Shown here in pieces: positions 16,383 through 23,482 of a stretch of DNA of 23,482 bases. A program made the translations under genes and the position numbers. Source of the stretch: Thermoplasmatota archaeon (GTDB lineage: Archaea > Thermoplasmatota > E2 > DHVEG-1); contig JAFGFQ010000065.1 of the NCBI GenBank assembly GCA_016930995.1, forward strand, positions 1-23,482. The letters run 5' to 3'. Under the pieces are notes generated by a model. It saw nothing but the letters and a program-made list of their open reading frames with translations. It searched no databases and was not told the origin of the DNA. Every line of letters begins with the position of its first letter. The first letter of the stretch is position 1.

Positions 16383-17285
16383 ATGAAAAAAAAGAAAGAA
16401 CTCCATCAGCAAAATTACCTGAAAAACCTTCTTCTTACAAAAAATATGACCCGATTTATTGTCACGGTCGTCTCTGGTGTGCTGGTGATTGTGTTCGTTA
16501 TCCTTGGGGTACTTTGCTTACTTGGGGTGCTTACCGGTTTTGGTGGCTTTGTGGATTATTTCGTGTTTGCCCTTTTATCTGGAACAGGCGTGTATGGGAT
16601 GTACGAATCCATCAATGTCCGGCGAATATCAAAGATTGATGCGATTTTCCCTGATTTTGTTCGCGATCTTGCTGAGTCACGTCGAGCGGGTATGACATTT
16701 ACGAAAGCAATTCTGTTCGCATCCAAGGGAGAATATGGAATTCTTACCCCGGAGGTTAAGAAAATTACCCAGCAAGTCTCCTGGGGTGGGAGTGTTACTG
16801 ACGCTCTTCAGTCTTTTGCGCAACGTGTGAATACCAAATCGATCCGGAGGACCATCACCCTAATTATTGAAGCGAGTAATAGCGGTGGGAATGTCGCTGA
16901 TGTCCTTGATGTCGCAGCCAAGGATGCACGTGAGATAAAGATGCTTGAGGCTGAACGCAGGACCAATATGGCCTCCTATGTGGTCGTCATTTACGTCGGT
17001 ATGTTCGTGTTTCTTGCTATCGTTCTCATCCTCTGTACGAGCTTTATCCCTGCGATGGTCGGAGGTGAGGGCTCCCAGGGCATGCAGGGAGTCATGGGTG
17101 GGGGCAGCATGGTATCTCAAGGGGAAATTTCAAATGTTTTTTTTCTCGCATGCTTAGTGCAAGCGTTTGGGTCCGCGTTGGTTGCAGGGGTTTTTGAGGA
17201 TGGGCGATTCACTTCGTCAGTCAAGCATATCTTCATCATGGTCTTTACCACATGGTTAATGTTTAAACTTCTTCTTGGGGTTTGA
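16383..17285 (+). CDS. TadC/GspF-type pilus platform membrane protein 2
   Basis: The 300-residue partner of the previous protein starts at ATG 16383 (GGGGG 8 bases upstream); the reading frame is open further back inside the previous gene, but that part is not family-like. It has hydrophobic segments at about residues 21-50, 55-75, 197-222, 246-268 and 277-297, with the F-type domain seen in FPDFVRDLAESRRAGMTFTKAI and TKSIRRTITLIIEASNSGGNV. Archaeal pilus and archaellum systems with paired F-type proteins often encode them side by side like this. A glycine- and methionine-rich loop (about 228-244) is likely external. Its stop codon directly abuts the next ATG. Confidence 0.87.
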   Translation: MKKKKELHQQNYLKNLLLTKNMTRFIVTVVSGVLVIVFVILGVLCLLGVLTGFGGFVDYFVFALLSGTGVYGMYESINVRRISKIDAIFPDFVRDLAESRRAGMTFTKAILFASKGEYGILTPEVKKITQQVSWGGSVTDALQSFAQRVNTKSIRRTITLIIEASNSGGNVADVLDVAAKDAREIKMLEAERRTNMASYVVVIYVGMFVFLAIVLILCTSFIPAMVGGEGSQGMQGVMGGGSMVSQGEISNVFFLACLVQAFGSALVAGVFEDGRFTSSVKHIFIMVFTTWLMFKLLLGV

Positions 17286-19787
17286 ATGAAAAAAAGCATG
17301 AGAATCCACCATGTTCCACTCAAGGAAAACGCTGTATCTGAAATCGTTGGAACACTCATCCTTGTGACAATAGCGGTCAGTGTGTTTTCTGCAGTATCCT
17401 ACATTATCCTTAACCCGTGGTTTAACTATACCGATGAATCACCCCCCAGTATTATGTTAGTAGCCTCTGTCAAAGATGATGGTATTGTCCTAGAGCATCG
17501 TGGCGGAGTTTCCCTTGATCAGCAAACACAAATCACGCTTATTATCGCAAATGTTACAGACATTTTTATGCTTGATGAATTCAATTACTGGAACGATGCG
17601 AACTTAGATGGCCTCTGGAGCATCAATGAGCGAGTTGTATACCCTAGCAGTGGTCTGGCAGGGAAACAAATCTCTTGTCAAGTTGTCAGTCTCCAGAAGA
17701 ACATGATTCTATTTGATAAAATCATCCAAGACGGAACAAGCGTTTTTTCTCCCTGTTTAACTGCGTTGGTACCTGATGATGTGACCGAGACTTCTGCCAC
17801 CCTGAAAATGCACTATAATTTTTTTAATCTAAGTTGTTTTTCATCAGGATCTCTTAATTTTACCTATGGTCCTTTTGGGGGCCCGTATTGCAGTTCACCC
17901 GTGGCTCGACCTCTTTCTATCGACGGGTGGTATGGTCTGCAGTTAAATGGACTACTCAGCGGGACGCAATATCTATATTGGGCTTGGATGAATTGCAGTG
18001 ATGGAACGATCGTCGATGGCCCAGTTTCCTTTTATACCTATCAGACGACGAGAGGCTTGTGGCATTTCGATGAACCTATCGCATCAACAGTAGCATACGA
18101 TGCAATGAACCCAACGTCTAATGGAACAGTCTATACCGCAGAGTTCATACCAGATGGGAAGGTGAACGGATCTTTGAATTTCACCGGTGCATCAGACTAT
18201 GTTGATGTTCCACATCATCATAAATTTAATCTGACGAATGAAATAACCATTGAAACCTGGCTGAATGTATCAAAAATCGGGGCACAATTTCCTGGGAACG
18301 TCTCAGAACTATCATCAAAAAATATTTCTGATTTTTTAGGAAAAACTTGTTTAGAACCAGATTTACTCCGCATAGATGGGGTCATCTACGCAATCGCTTA
18401 TCGGGATAATGTTTCAACAATGCTGACGACCTTTCAAATGAATGATGATGGTGTTTTCCTAGGTGTCATTGATACGAAATCCATTATAGTCCCACATTTT
18501 TTTGAGCCTGAGATCATCCATATTGCTGATGATGTCTATGCCATCGCGTATGGAGCAGCTGATGATCAAACGGAGGCGAAGAACCATATTGTTACCCTTT
18601 CAATCTATGACAATGGCACAATCGGTAACGTTATTGATACATTTGATACTGTTGAATATTACGGACGGGAACCCAACATCATTAACGTCGGAACCAACAT
18701 CTATGCAATATCTATTGGTGGAGCATCCTATGAGGTGTTTCCAACGGGTTATGTAATCACAATATCGATTAGTAATCAAGGCGATATTGGTTCAGCCATT
18801 ATTGATAAGGTGAAATTCCCTCAAGCAAGCTGTTCGGAGACATCAATCATCCATATTACCGGTGATATCTACGCTATCGCATATAATGGATATGGGGCGA
18901 CTGCGGGTAACGGCTATATTGTAACGGTTCATATTCTCAGTAATGGATCAATCCTAGAACCACTTGAGGAGACCTATCAGTATTCACTGCCTTCTGCGGG
19001 ATTAGAACCAACAATGATTCATATTAAAAATAACGTTTATGCAATCGCGTTTGGCGCGGATTCTAATGACCAATTGCGAACAGGGTTCATTAAAACACTC
19101 AGCATTGATTTACTAGGGCATGTTATTAATGGCTCTATCGATTTATTACCGTTTTATACCTATCTTTCGCCCATTGATTATAATTTTGAAACTGATATCT
19201 TGCATATCTATGGGACACTCTATGCGGTGTCGTTCTCAGGTGGGAATAACACTAATTGGGAACGAGGTTTTTTAACAACGGTTTCAATAGAAGACTCAGG
19301 AAATATCTCTGATTCTGCGTTGTTTATCTATGAATTTAAAGGTCGTTTCACTCGTGGTTCCACTGCTTTAAATCTAATGACTCATGTCGATCGATTGATT
19401 ATCTTGTTCGGATCGATAAATTCAAGTGATACTGGGTTTCTTACAATGGAAAAAATTGATTTGATTGGTGAACAGAAGTTGATTATCCATAAGGGAGATG
19501 CCTATGCGTTAATGGTGAACTATAATCTGCTTACTGCTTGGATGGTCATTGGGGATGTCACCTATACGGTTTCAGGGACGATTTCGTTTGATACTTGGAC
19601 AAAAATTGATTTAACGTATGGTCTGGGATTTCTTAATTTATATATCAATGATGTTATACAAACAGGGTCAAGTGAGCCTTGTTCTGGTTCGATAAGGACG
19701 AACTTAAACAACCTTATTTTCGGAGCGGGGTTGTATGGTTCACTTGATGAACTTAAAATTGTGCGAGGGGTCTATGTTCCTCCATAG
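17286..19787 (+). CDS. Pilin-headed surface protein: FN3-like plus LamG split by a seven-repeat propeller
   Basis: The 833-residue protein begins with an archaeal type IV pilin N-terminus: a polar leader then AVSEIVGTLILVTIAVSVF (about residues 16-42), likely cut by prepilin peptidase near residue 16. A small pilin-type beta domain follows, with EHRGGVSLD and LWSINERVVYP. Residues about 157-256 look like a fibronectin III domain. LamG starts at GLWHFDEP (257), runs through SGASDYVDVP-like GASDYVDVPHHHKF to ETWLNVS (about 328), and resumes at KLIIHKGDAYAL (731) to end with GSLDELKIVRG. Between them are seven repeats of EPxIIHIxxDxYAIAY type. Many N-x-S/T sites suggest glycosylation. It directly follows the platform gene without a gap, so I infer export and assembly by this system as an adhesin or tip subunit. 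Confidence 0.82.
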   Translation: MKKSMRIHHVPLKENAVSEIVGTLILVTIAVSVFSAVSYIILNPWFNYTDESPPSIMLVASVKDDGIVLEHRGGVSLDQQTQITLIIANVTDIFMLDEFNYWNDANLDGLWSINERVVYPSSGLAGKQISCQVVSLQKNMILFDKIIQDGTSVFSPCLTALVPDDVTETSATLKMHYNFFNLSCFSSGSLNFTYGPFGGPYCSSPVARPLSIDGWYGLQLNGLLSGTQYLYWAWMNCSDGTIVDGPVSFYTYQTTRGLWHFDEPIASTVAYDAMNPTSNGTVYTAEFIPDGKVNGSLNFTGASDYVDVPHHHKFNLTNEITIETWLNVSKIGAQFPGNVSELSSKNISDFLGKTCLEPDLLRIDGVIYAIAYRDNVSTMLTTFQMNDDGVFLGVIDTKSIIVPHFFEPEIIHIADDVYAIAYGAADDQTEAKNHIVTLSIYDNGTIGNVIDTFDTVEYYGREPNIINVGTNIYAISIGGASYEVFPTGYVITISISNQGDIGSAIIDKVKFPQASCSETSIIHITGDIYAIAYNGYGATAGNGYIVTVHILSNGSILEPLEETYQYSLPSAGLEPTMIHIKNNVYAIAFGADSNDQLRTGFIKTLSIDLLGHVINGSIDLLPFYTYLSPIDYNFETDILHIYGTLYAVSFSGGNNTNWERGFLTTVSIEDSGNISDSALFIYEFKGRFTRGSTALNLMTHVDRLIILFGSINSSDTGFLTMEKIDLIGEQKLIIHKGDAYALMVNYNLLTAWMVIGDVTYTVSGTISFDTWTKIDLTYGLGFLNLYINDVIQTGSSEPCSGSIRTNLNNLIFGAGLYGSLDELKIVRGVYVPP
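18348..19472 (+). repeat. Seven propeller-type repeats inserted in LamG
   Basis: These bases encode about 375 residues that I divide into seven repeats averaging 54 residues. The core of each reads roughly P-x-I-I-H-I-x-x-D-[VI]-Y-A-I-A-Y, then a loop, then G-[FY]-I-x-T-x-S-I-x-x-x-G-x-I. Examples of the core are IIHIADDVYAIAYG, IIHITGDIYAIAYN and MIHIKNNVYAIAFG. The strand pattern fits four-stranded blades. The last repeat is the most divergent. Repeat number is from reading by eye. Confidence 0.75.
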
Positions 19788-19835
19788 AATTCAGATAAAA
19801 ATAAAAGATACTAAAAAAAATATAACAAATGTGAT

Positions 19836-22800
19836 ATGATTATGAGAAGAATACAAAGAAATCATTATTCCCCTGACCACTTTAATAAACATCATCAACG
19901 AAAACACAAAGCAGCATCTGAAGTAATCGGAACTCTTTTACTTGTTGCAATCGGTGTATCACTTTTTGCGTTATTATCAATTGTAACATTAACGATGCCC
20001 TCTGTTTTCTTTTCAGACCCCGCGCCGTCAGTAAATATCATTGGTCGGATACAAGGAAACTCTGTTGTCTTTGAACATTATGGTGGCCAAGCAATATCTC
20101 TTGACACAGAAATCAAGGTCATGTTTGCTGAAACAGTGGTTATCGTCACCGTCGGTGATGTCTTAGATGCCGCCTCAAAGGCAGATGGTCAATGGGATAT
20201 TGGTGAAAGGCTTGTGATTCCAAACAACGATCCGAATCTGCCGATTATGCAAGTTTCTGTGATTATTACTGATAAAGCAAGCAATGCTGCTATCATGCGT
20301 GGTGTGCTTCAAGAAGGGTCTCAGGCAGTAAGTCCAATAGCAGTCACCCTGAATGCAGACTCTCTTACGACAAACACTGCGATTATCCATATGTATTTTG
20401 ATTTTCGTTATTACCTTGGAATAAAAAATGTTAGTTTCACATATATTCAGGCTGCATCATATCTAGCAAATAGTAGTGCTCCATGGAATTCGACAGGCTG
20501 GTCCCGAGTGTATACTCAAAACGGTACCTATCAATACAATATCACTGGGTTAAATGAAAACACAGAGTATTTTTTCCAAGCCTGGGTTCAATATAATTCT
20601 TCTACAAACGCAAGTCAGAAACTGACCTCTTATGGAACAATTAACACATTCCGAACGCAGAGTTATTCAAGTGGGCTATGGCATTTCGATGAAAGCTCAG
20701 GGTTGATTGCGATTGATTCTTCATATAGCGGGAATAACGGAACATTATTTCCCTCTGATGCGACCCAGGCGCCCACGCGACTGAATCAATCTGAGGATGT
20801 TGTGGCGAATCGCTCCTTACAGTTTGATGGGTATAATGACTATGTTACTGTCAATCATGCATCAAGCCTAAATCCTACCGCTGAAATCGCAATAGAAGGC
20901 TGGGTAAAACCACAGTTTAAGGAGGAGTACAAAGGAACCAGCATCCAACGTATTAATAGCACGGTGTATGGAACCCAAGCATATGGATGTCTTGAGCCGG
21001 ATATCATTGCTATCTCAAATAATAGATATGCTATCGTCTCAAGAAATTCAGCGTATGATGGCTTTCTTATTACAACACAGGTATCAGATGAAGGAAATAT
21101 TACAAAAAATGCAACAACAAGCGTATGCGATATTTTTGAATTCGAGTCCACACGATGTGAAACCCCAAGAATTGTCAAAGTTGATTCCACTACAGATATC
21201 TATGCGATAGTGTACAGAGGACAAAACGGGTTTTTATACTTGGCAACAGTTCAGATATCATCTGCAGGAAAAATAACGAAAACTGTAATATCGAAAGTCA
21301 CTATTGATACAATCAACTGCTATAATCCGGATATTAATTTCACTGAAGGAGATTACTACGTTGTTGTGTATTCTTCATATGAAAATTATTTAGCTGCAAA
21401 CCGATATATTGGCCGGATACAAACCGTCAAAATCACTTCTGCAGGAGCGATAACCGCACAGGTGCGGTACTATAATTTTGGTAGCGTTGGAACTGCTGAA
21501 GGTATAATGCTATACCCTGACATAATTCATGTGGAGAAAGATTACTATTCCGTTGTTTTTAGAGACTCTGATACCGATGGTTCATTGCGAGCGATTCAGA
21601 TAAAAAACGGTAATATTATCTCAACTGATAATGTGGTGTATAAATTTGACAATAATAATATTTCTGATCTTCCCCTTAGAATTATTCATGTCTTTGACAA
21701 AGTCTATGCAGTATTTTATGGTGATAAAGAAGGAACAATAATCCGCGGTGGGGCAGTAATTACTATGACTCTGTCAGATACGGGGACATTTGAAGACACT
21801 ATTGATTATTCAACGTTACTACCACCTGCTGACTGGAATCAGTTTACTAACCCACAGATGATACATATCGCTGGTGATATATATGCTGTAACCTATCGAA
21901 TCAGTACGCGAGCCGAAGTAAAAACATTTGAAATATCAACTTTGGGATTCATCATCAATCATACCAGCGATTCGAATTGGAAATATGCGTATCAACCAGC
22001 TTCTTCCTATACAATCTCAAATCCAACAATAATCCAATTAAGCTCGGTCAACGACACCTACGCGATCGTGTATCCCAAAACCATTAGTTCTGACACAAAC
22101 AACGGCGTCTTACTTACCATTCGAATTCCCGATAATGGTTCCATAGAGAAACGAATACTAGATTCCGTTCTCTTAGGTCCAGTGAACTTCTATACACCAG
22201 ACATCGTTCATATCTCCGATACTGTTTATGCAGTGATGTCTAGAGCTGTGTACTATGGACGTATGTCCCTTCATACGATGAAAATATCAAATCTTGGAAA
22301 AATAGAAAGTACATTTATTGACACCTTGGATATCCCGATGCCAGAGACCACCCCAGGTTATTCCATAAAAATCACGCATGCAATAAACGATATTTATCTC
22401 ATCGTATTTAACAATTATGCGAATCCTGCGGTCACCTTAAAAACAGTGAAGATAGCTGATGATGGAACAATAGAAGATGCGATTCTCTGCACATACAATA
22501 TCACGAGGCCAGGGTATTCAAGTTTCTGTTCACCAAATGTGATACGAATTAAGGATAATGTTTTTGCTGTTTCGTATCATTCAACCAATTATGCTAGCGG
22601 CAGTGATTTTATCAGCACCGTACAAGTATCATTAGCTGGTAATATCACACTGATTGAAACCTATTCGACCAATGCGTATTTTTCTTCTGTCTATGGATAC
22701 GATGAATATACAGATATCATCCCAATTGATGGAAGTAGTCATCTATATGCTCTTCTATATGGCTATGATTATTTCATTCCGGGACAACACCGGGGATCAG

Positions 22801-23482
22801 GCGTCATCATTACTGTAGAGATCAACGACACTGGTGATATCAATCAGAATCCCATCGCCACCAATACCTTTGAGACCTACGGCTGCAGCAGACCTGATAT
22901 CATTCATATAAAGAACAATATCTATGCGCTAGCATACTCTCAGTCGGTGAGACCAAGCTCCTATAAGATTACTGGGTATCTCCAGACGTTTAATGTTTCC
23001 TCAAATGGCACCAGTATTACAAAGGTTGATGACGTCTCTTTTACCACTGCTAGCTCAAGTTACGATGTCGCCCATAGTCAATTTATTAATCATCTCTATG
23101 GTGATGTATACGCCCTGGTGTATACCGTCCCGTCTGGTTCGTCAGCCAGGGGATACATTGGCACCTTCTGCATCTCGACCGATGGCTCAATTTATCGAAC
23201 TGTTGATAACATTATTTTTGATACAACATTGACGGTAAACTCCGGGGTTTGTGTCTTGCCCTCTTTGATAAATATCACGAATAATATCGTTGCACTATGT
23301 TATCAGGGGGATTATGATGATGGTTATATTGAAACAGCCAAAATAACTATTAGTGATACGACTGCGATATTAAAAAATATTATCTCAAAAACAGGTTCCT
23401 ATGCAATCAAAGGTAATCGAACTACATTTACCGCAACACTAACAACAACAAGCGGTGATAAAACCCTTACTCTGCCTGTTCA
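19836..23482 (+). CDS. Giant pilin-headed surface protein (3' end outside window): FN3-like plus LamG split by 14 propeller repeats
   Basis: The open frame runs without a stop from ATG 19836 (or ATG 19842, two codons on) to the window end: at least 1,215 residues. The N-terminus has a basic head (KHHQRKHKA) and the pilin helix ASEVIGTLLLVAIGVSLFAL. A pilin-type beta domain follows (EHYGGQAISLDTEIKV, WDIGERLVIP), then a fibronectin III-like domain ending ITGLNENTEYFFQAW and FRT. LamG begins SGLWHFDESSG and reaches AIEGWVKP, then breaks off. Fourteen repeats follow, after which LamG resumes at IISKTGSYAIKGNRTTFTA just before the window ends. It is clearly the longer sister of the 17286 gene and shares its layout. 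No good ribosome binding site was seen. Export by the upstream pilus machine is inferred. Confidence 0.8.
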   Translation, partial: MIMRRIQRNHYSPDHFNKHHQRKHKAASEVIGTLLLVAIGVSLFALLSIVTLTMPSVFFSDPAPSVNIIGRIQGNSVVFEHYGGQAISLDTEIKVMFAETVVIVTVGDVLDAASKADGQWDIGERLVIPNNDPNLPIMQVSVIITDKASNAAIMRGVLQEGSQAVSPIAVTLNADSLTTNTAIIHMYFDFRYYLGIKNVSFTYIQAASYLANSSAPWNSTGWSRVYTQNGTYQYNITGLNENTEYFFQAWVQYNSSTNASQKLTSYGTINTFRTQSYSSGLWHFDESSGLIAIDSSYSGNNGTLFPSDATQAPTRLNQSEDVVANRSLQFDGYNDYVTVNHASSLNPTAEIAIEGWVKPQFKEEYKGTSIQRINSTVYGTQAYGCLEPDIIAISNNRYAIVSRNSAYDGFLITTQVSDEGNITKNATTSVCDIFEFESTRCETPRIVKVDSTTDIYAIVYRGQNGFLYLATVQISSAGKITKTVISKVTIDTINCYNPDINFTEGDYYVVVYSSYENYLAANRYIGRIQTVKITSAGAITAQVRYYNFGSVGTAEGIMLYPDIIHVEKDYYSVVFRDSDTDGSLRAIQIKNGNIISTDNVVYKFDNNNISDLPLRIIHVFDKVYAVFYGDKEGTIIRGGAVITMTLSDTGTFEDTIDYSTLLPPADWNQFTNPQMIHIAGDIYAVTYRISTRAEVKTFEISTLGFIINHTSDSNWKYAYQPASSYTISNPTIIQLSSVNDTYAIVYPKTISSDTNNGVLLTIRIPDNGSIEKRILDSVLLGPVNFYTPDIVHISDTVYAVMSRAVYYGRMSLHTMKISNLGKIESTFIDTLDIPMPETTPGYSIKITHAINDIYLIVFNNYANPAVTLKTVKIADDGTIEDAILCTYNITRPGYSSFCSPNVIRIKDNVFAVSYHSTNYASGSDFISTVQVSLAGNITLIETYSTNAYFSSVYGYDEYTDIIPIDGSSHLYALLYGYDYFIPGQHRGSGVIITVEINDTGDINQNPIATNTFETYGCSRPDIIHIKNNIYALAYSQSVRPSSYKITGYLQTFNVSSNGTSITKVDDVSFTTASSSYDVAHSQFINHLYGDVYALVYTVPSGSSARGYIGTFCISTDGSIYRTVDNIIFDTTLTVNSGVCVLPSLINITNNIVALCYQGDYDDGYIETAKITISDTTAILKNIISKTGSYAIKGNRTTFTATLTTTSGDKTLTLPV
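20988..23378 (+). repeat. Fourteen propeller-type repeats inserted in LamG
   Basis: About 795 residues divide into 14 repeats of about 57 residues with the same core as in the neighbouring gene, for example PDIVHISDTVYAVM, PQMIHIAGDIYAVTY and PDIIHIKNNIYALAY. Two seven-bladed propellers would need exactly 14 blades. The repeats have diverged strongly at DNA level, so this is an old protein repeat and not a recent tandem DNA array. Confidence 0.72.

Noticed and set aside
20968..21210. Separate 80-codon gene inside the last surface protein
   Set aside because: It lies in another frame within a long, uninterrupted and clearly repetitive coding sequence.
22993..23232. Separate 79-codon gene near the right end
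   Set aside because: Also an out-of-frame shadow of the propeller-repeat coding sequence.
18348..23378. CRISPR array or recent tandem DNA repeat
   Set aside because: The periodicity is at protein level only; DNA copies are strongly diverged and the spacing varies.

Overview
The window looks like a chromosomal segment of a euryarchaeon. It encodes a PCNA sliding clamp, an archaeal RFC small subunit, an RNase P Pop5-type protein, a cyclic 2,3-diphosphoglycerate synthetase-family GTPase, an archaeal-type pilus machine and proteins with archaeal type IV pilin N-termini. Several genes are preceded by TATA-like boxes at archaeal spacing and strong GGAGG-type ribosome binding sites. A member of the Thermoplasmatota is my best guess (inference from gene content only; no rRNA or tRNA is present to confirm it). 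There is no sign of a plasmid, virus or insertion sequence.

Layout. (1) 1-2065: a membrane-anchored DUF362 protein. (2) 2112-3747: three small single-pass membrane proteins, one on the minus strand and two overlapping on the plus strand, separated by a compact divergent promoter. They look like minor pilin or pseudopilin subunits. (3) 3921-5035: PCNA followed by RNase P component 2. (4) 5057-8392, minus strand: the two glycine decarboxylase P-protein subunits (gcvPA and gcvPB, overlapping), and upstream of them a signal-peptidase-fold membrane protein that seems to lack its catalytic residues. (5) 8550-9509: RFC small subunit, whose end overlaps the end of a minus-strand CpgS-family gene (9501-10838). 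(6) 10969-11166: a tiny two-helix membrane protein. (7) 11358-23482: an uninterrupted plus-strand pilus or secretion locus with two tandem TadA-like ATPases, two TadC/GspF-like membrane platform proteins, and two very large surface proteins. The last of these runs off the window.

The most interesting part is region 7. Both large surface proteins begin with an archaeal type IV pilin N-terminus, so they could be substrates of the machine encoded just upstream. After the pilin head comes a fibronectin-III-like domain, then a LamG (concanavalin-like) domain that is split in two. The split is filled by about 54-57-residue repeats of beta-propeller type. By my count there are 7 repeats in the first protein and 14 in the second, which fits one and two seven-bladed propellers inserted into a LamG loop. 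I infer a pilus-tip or surface adhesin system with modular binding heads. The two ATPase paralogs share long stretches of identical DNA, suggesting gene conversion. They differ at the N-terminus: one has a lysine-rich disordered tail, the other a zinc ribbon.

No stretch over 300 bases lacks a gene. The longest gaps (1-199, 3748-3920, 11167-11357) hold TATA-like promoters but no RNA gene that I can recognise.
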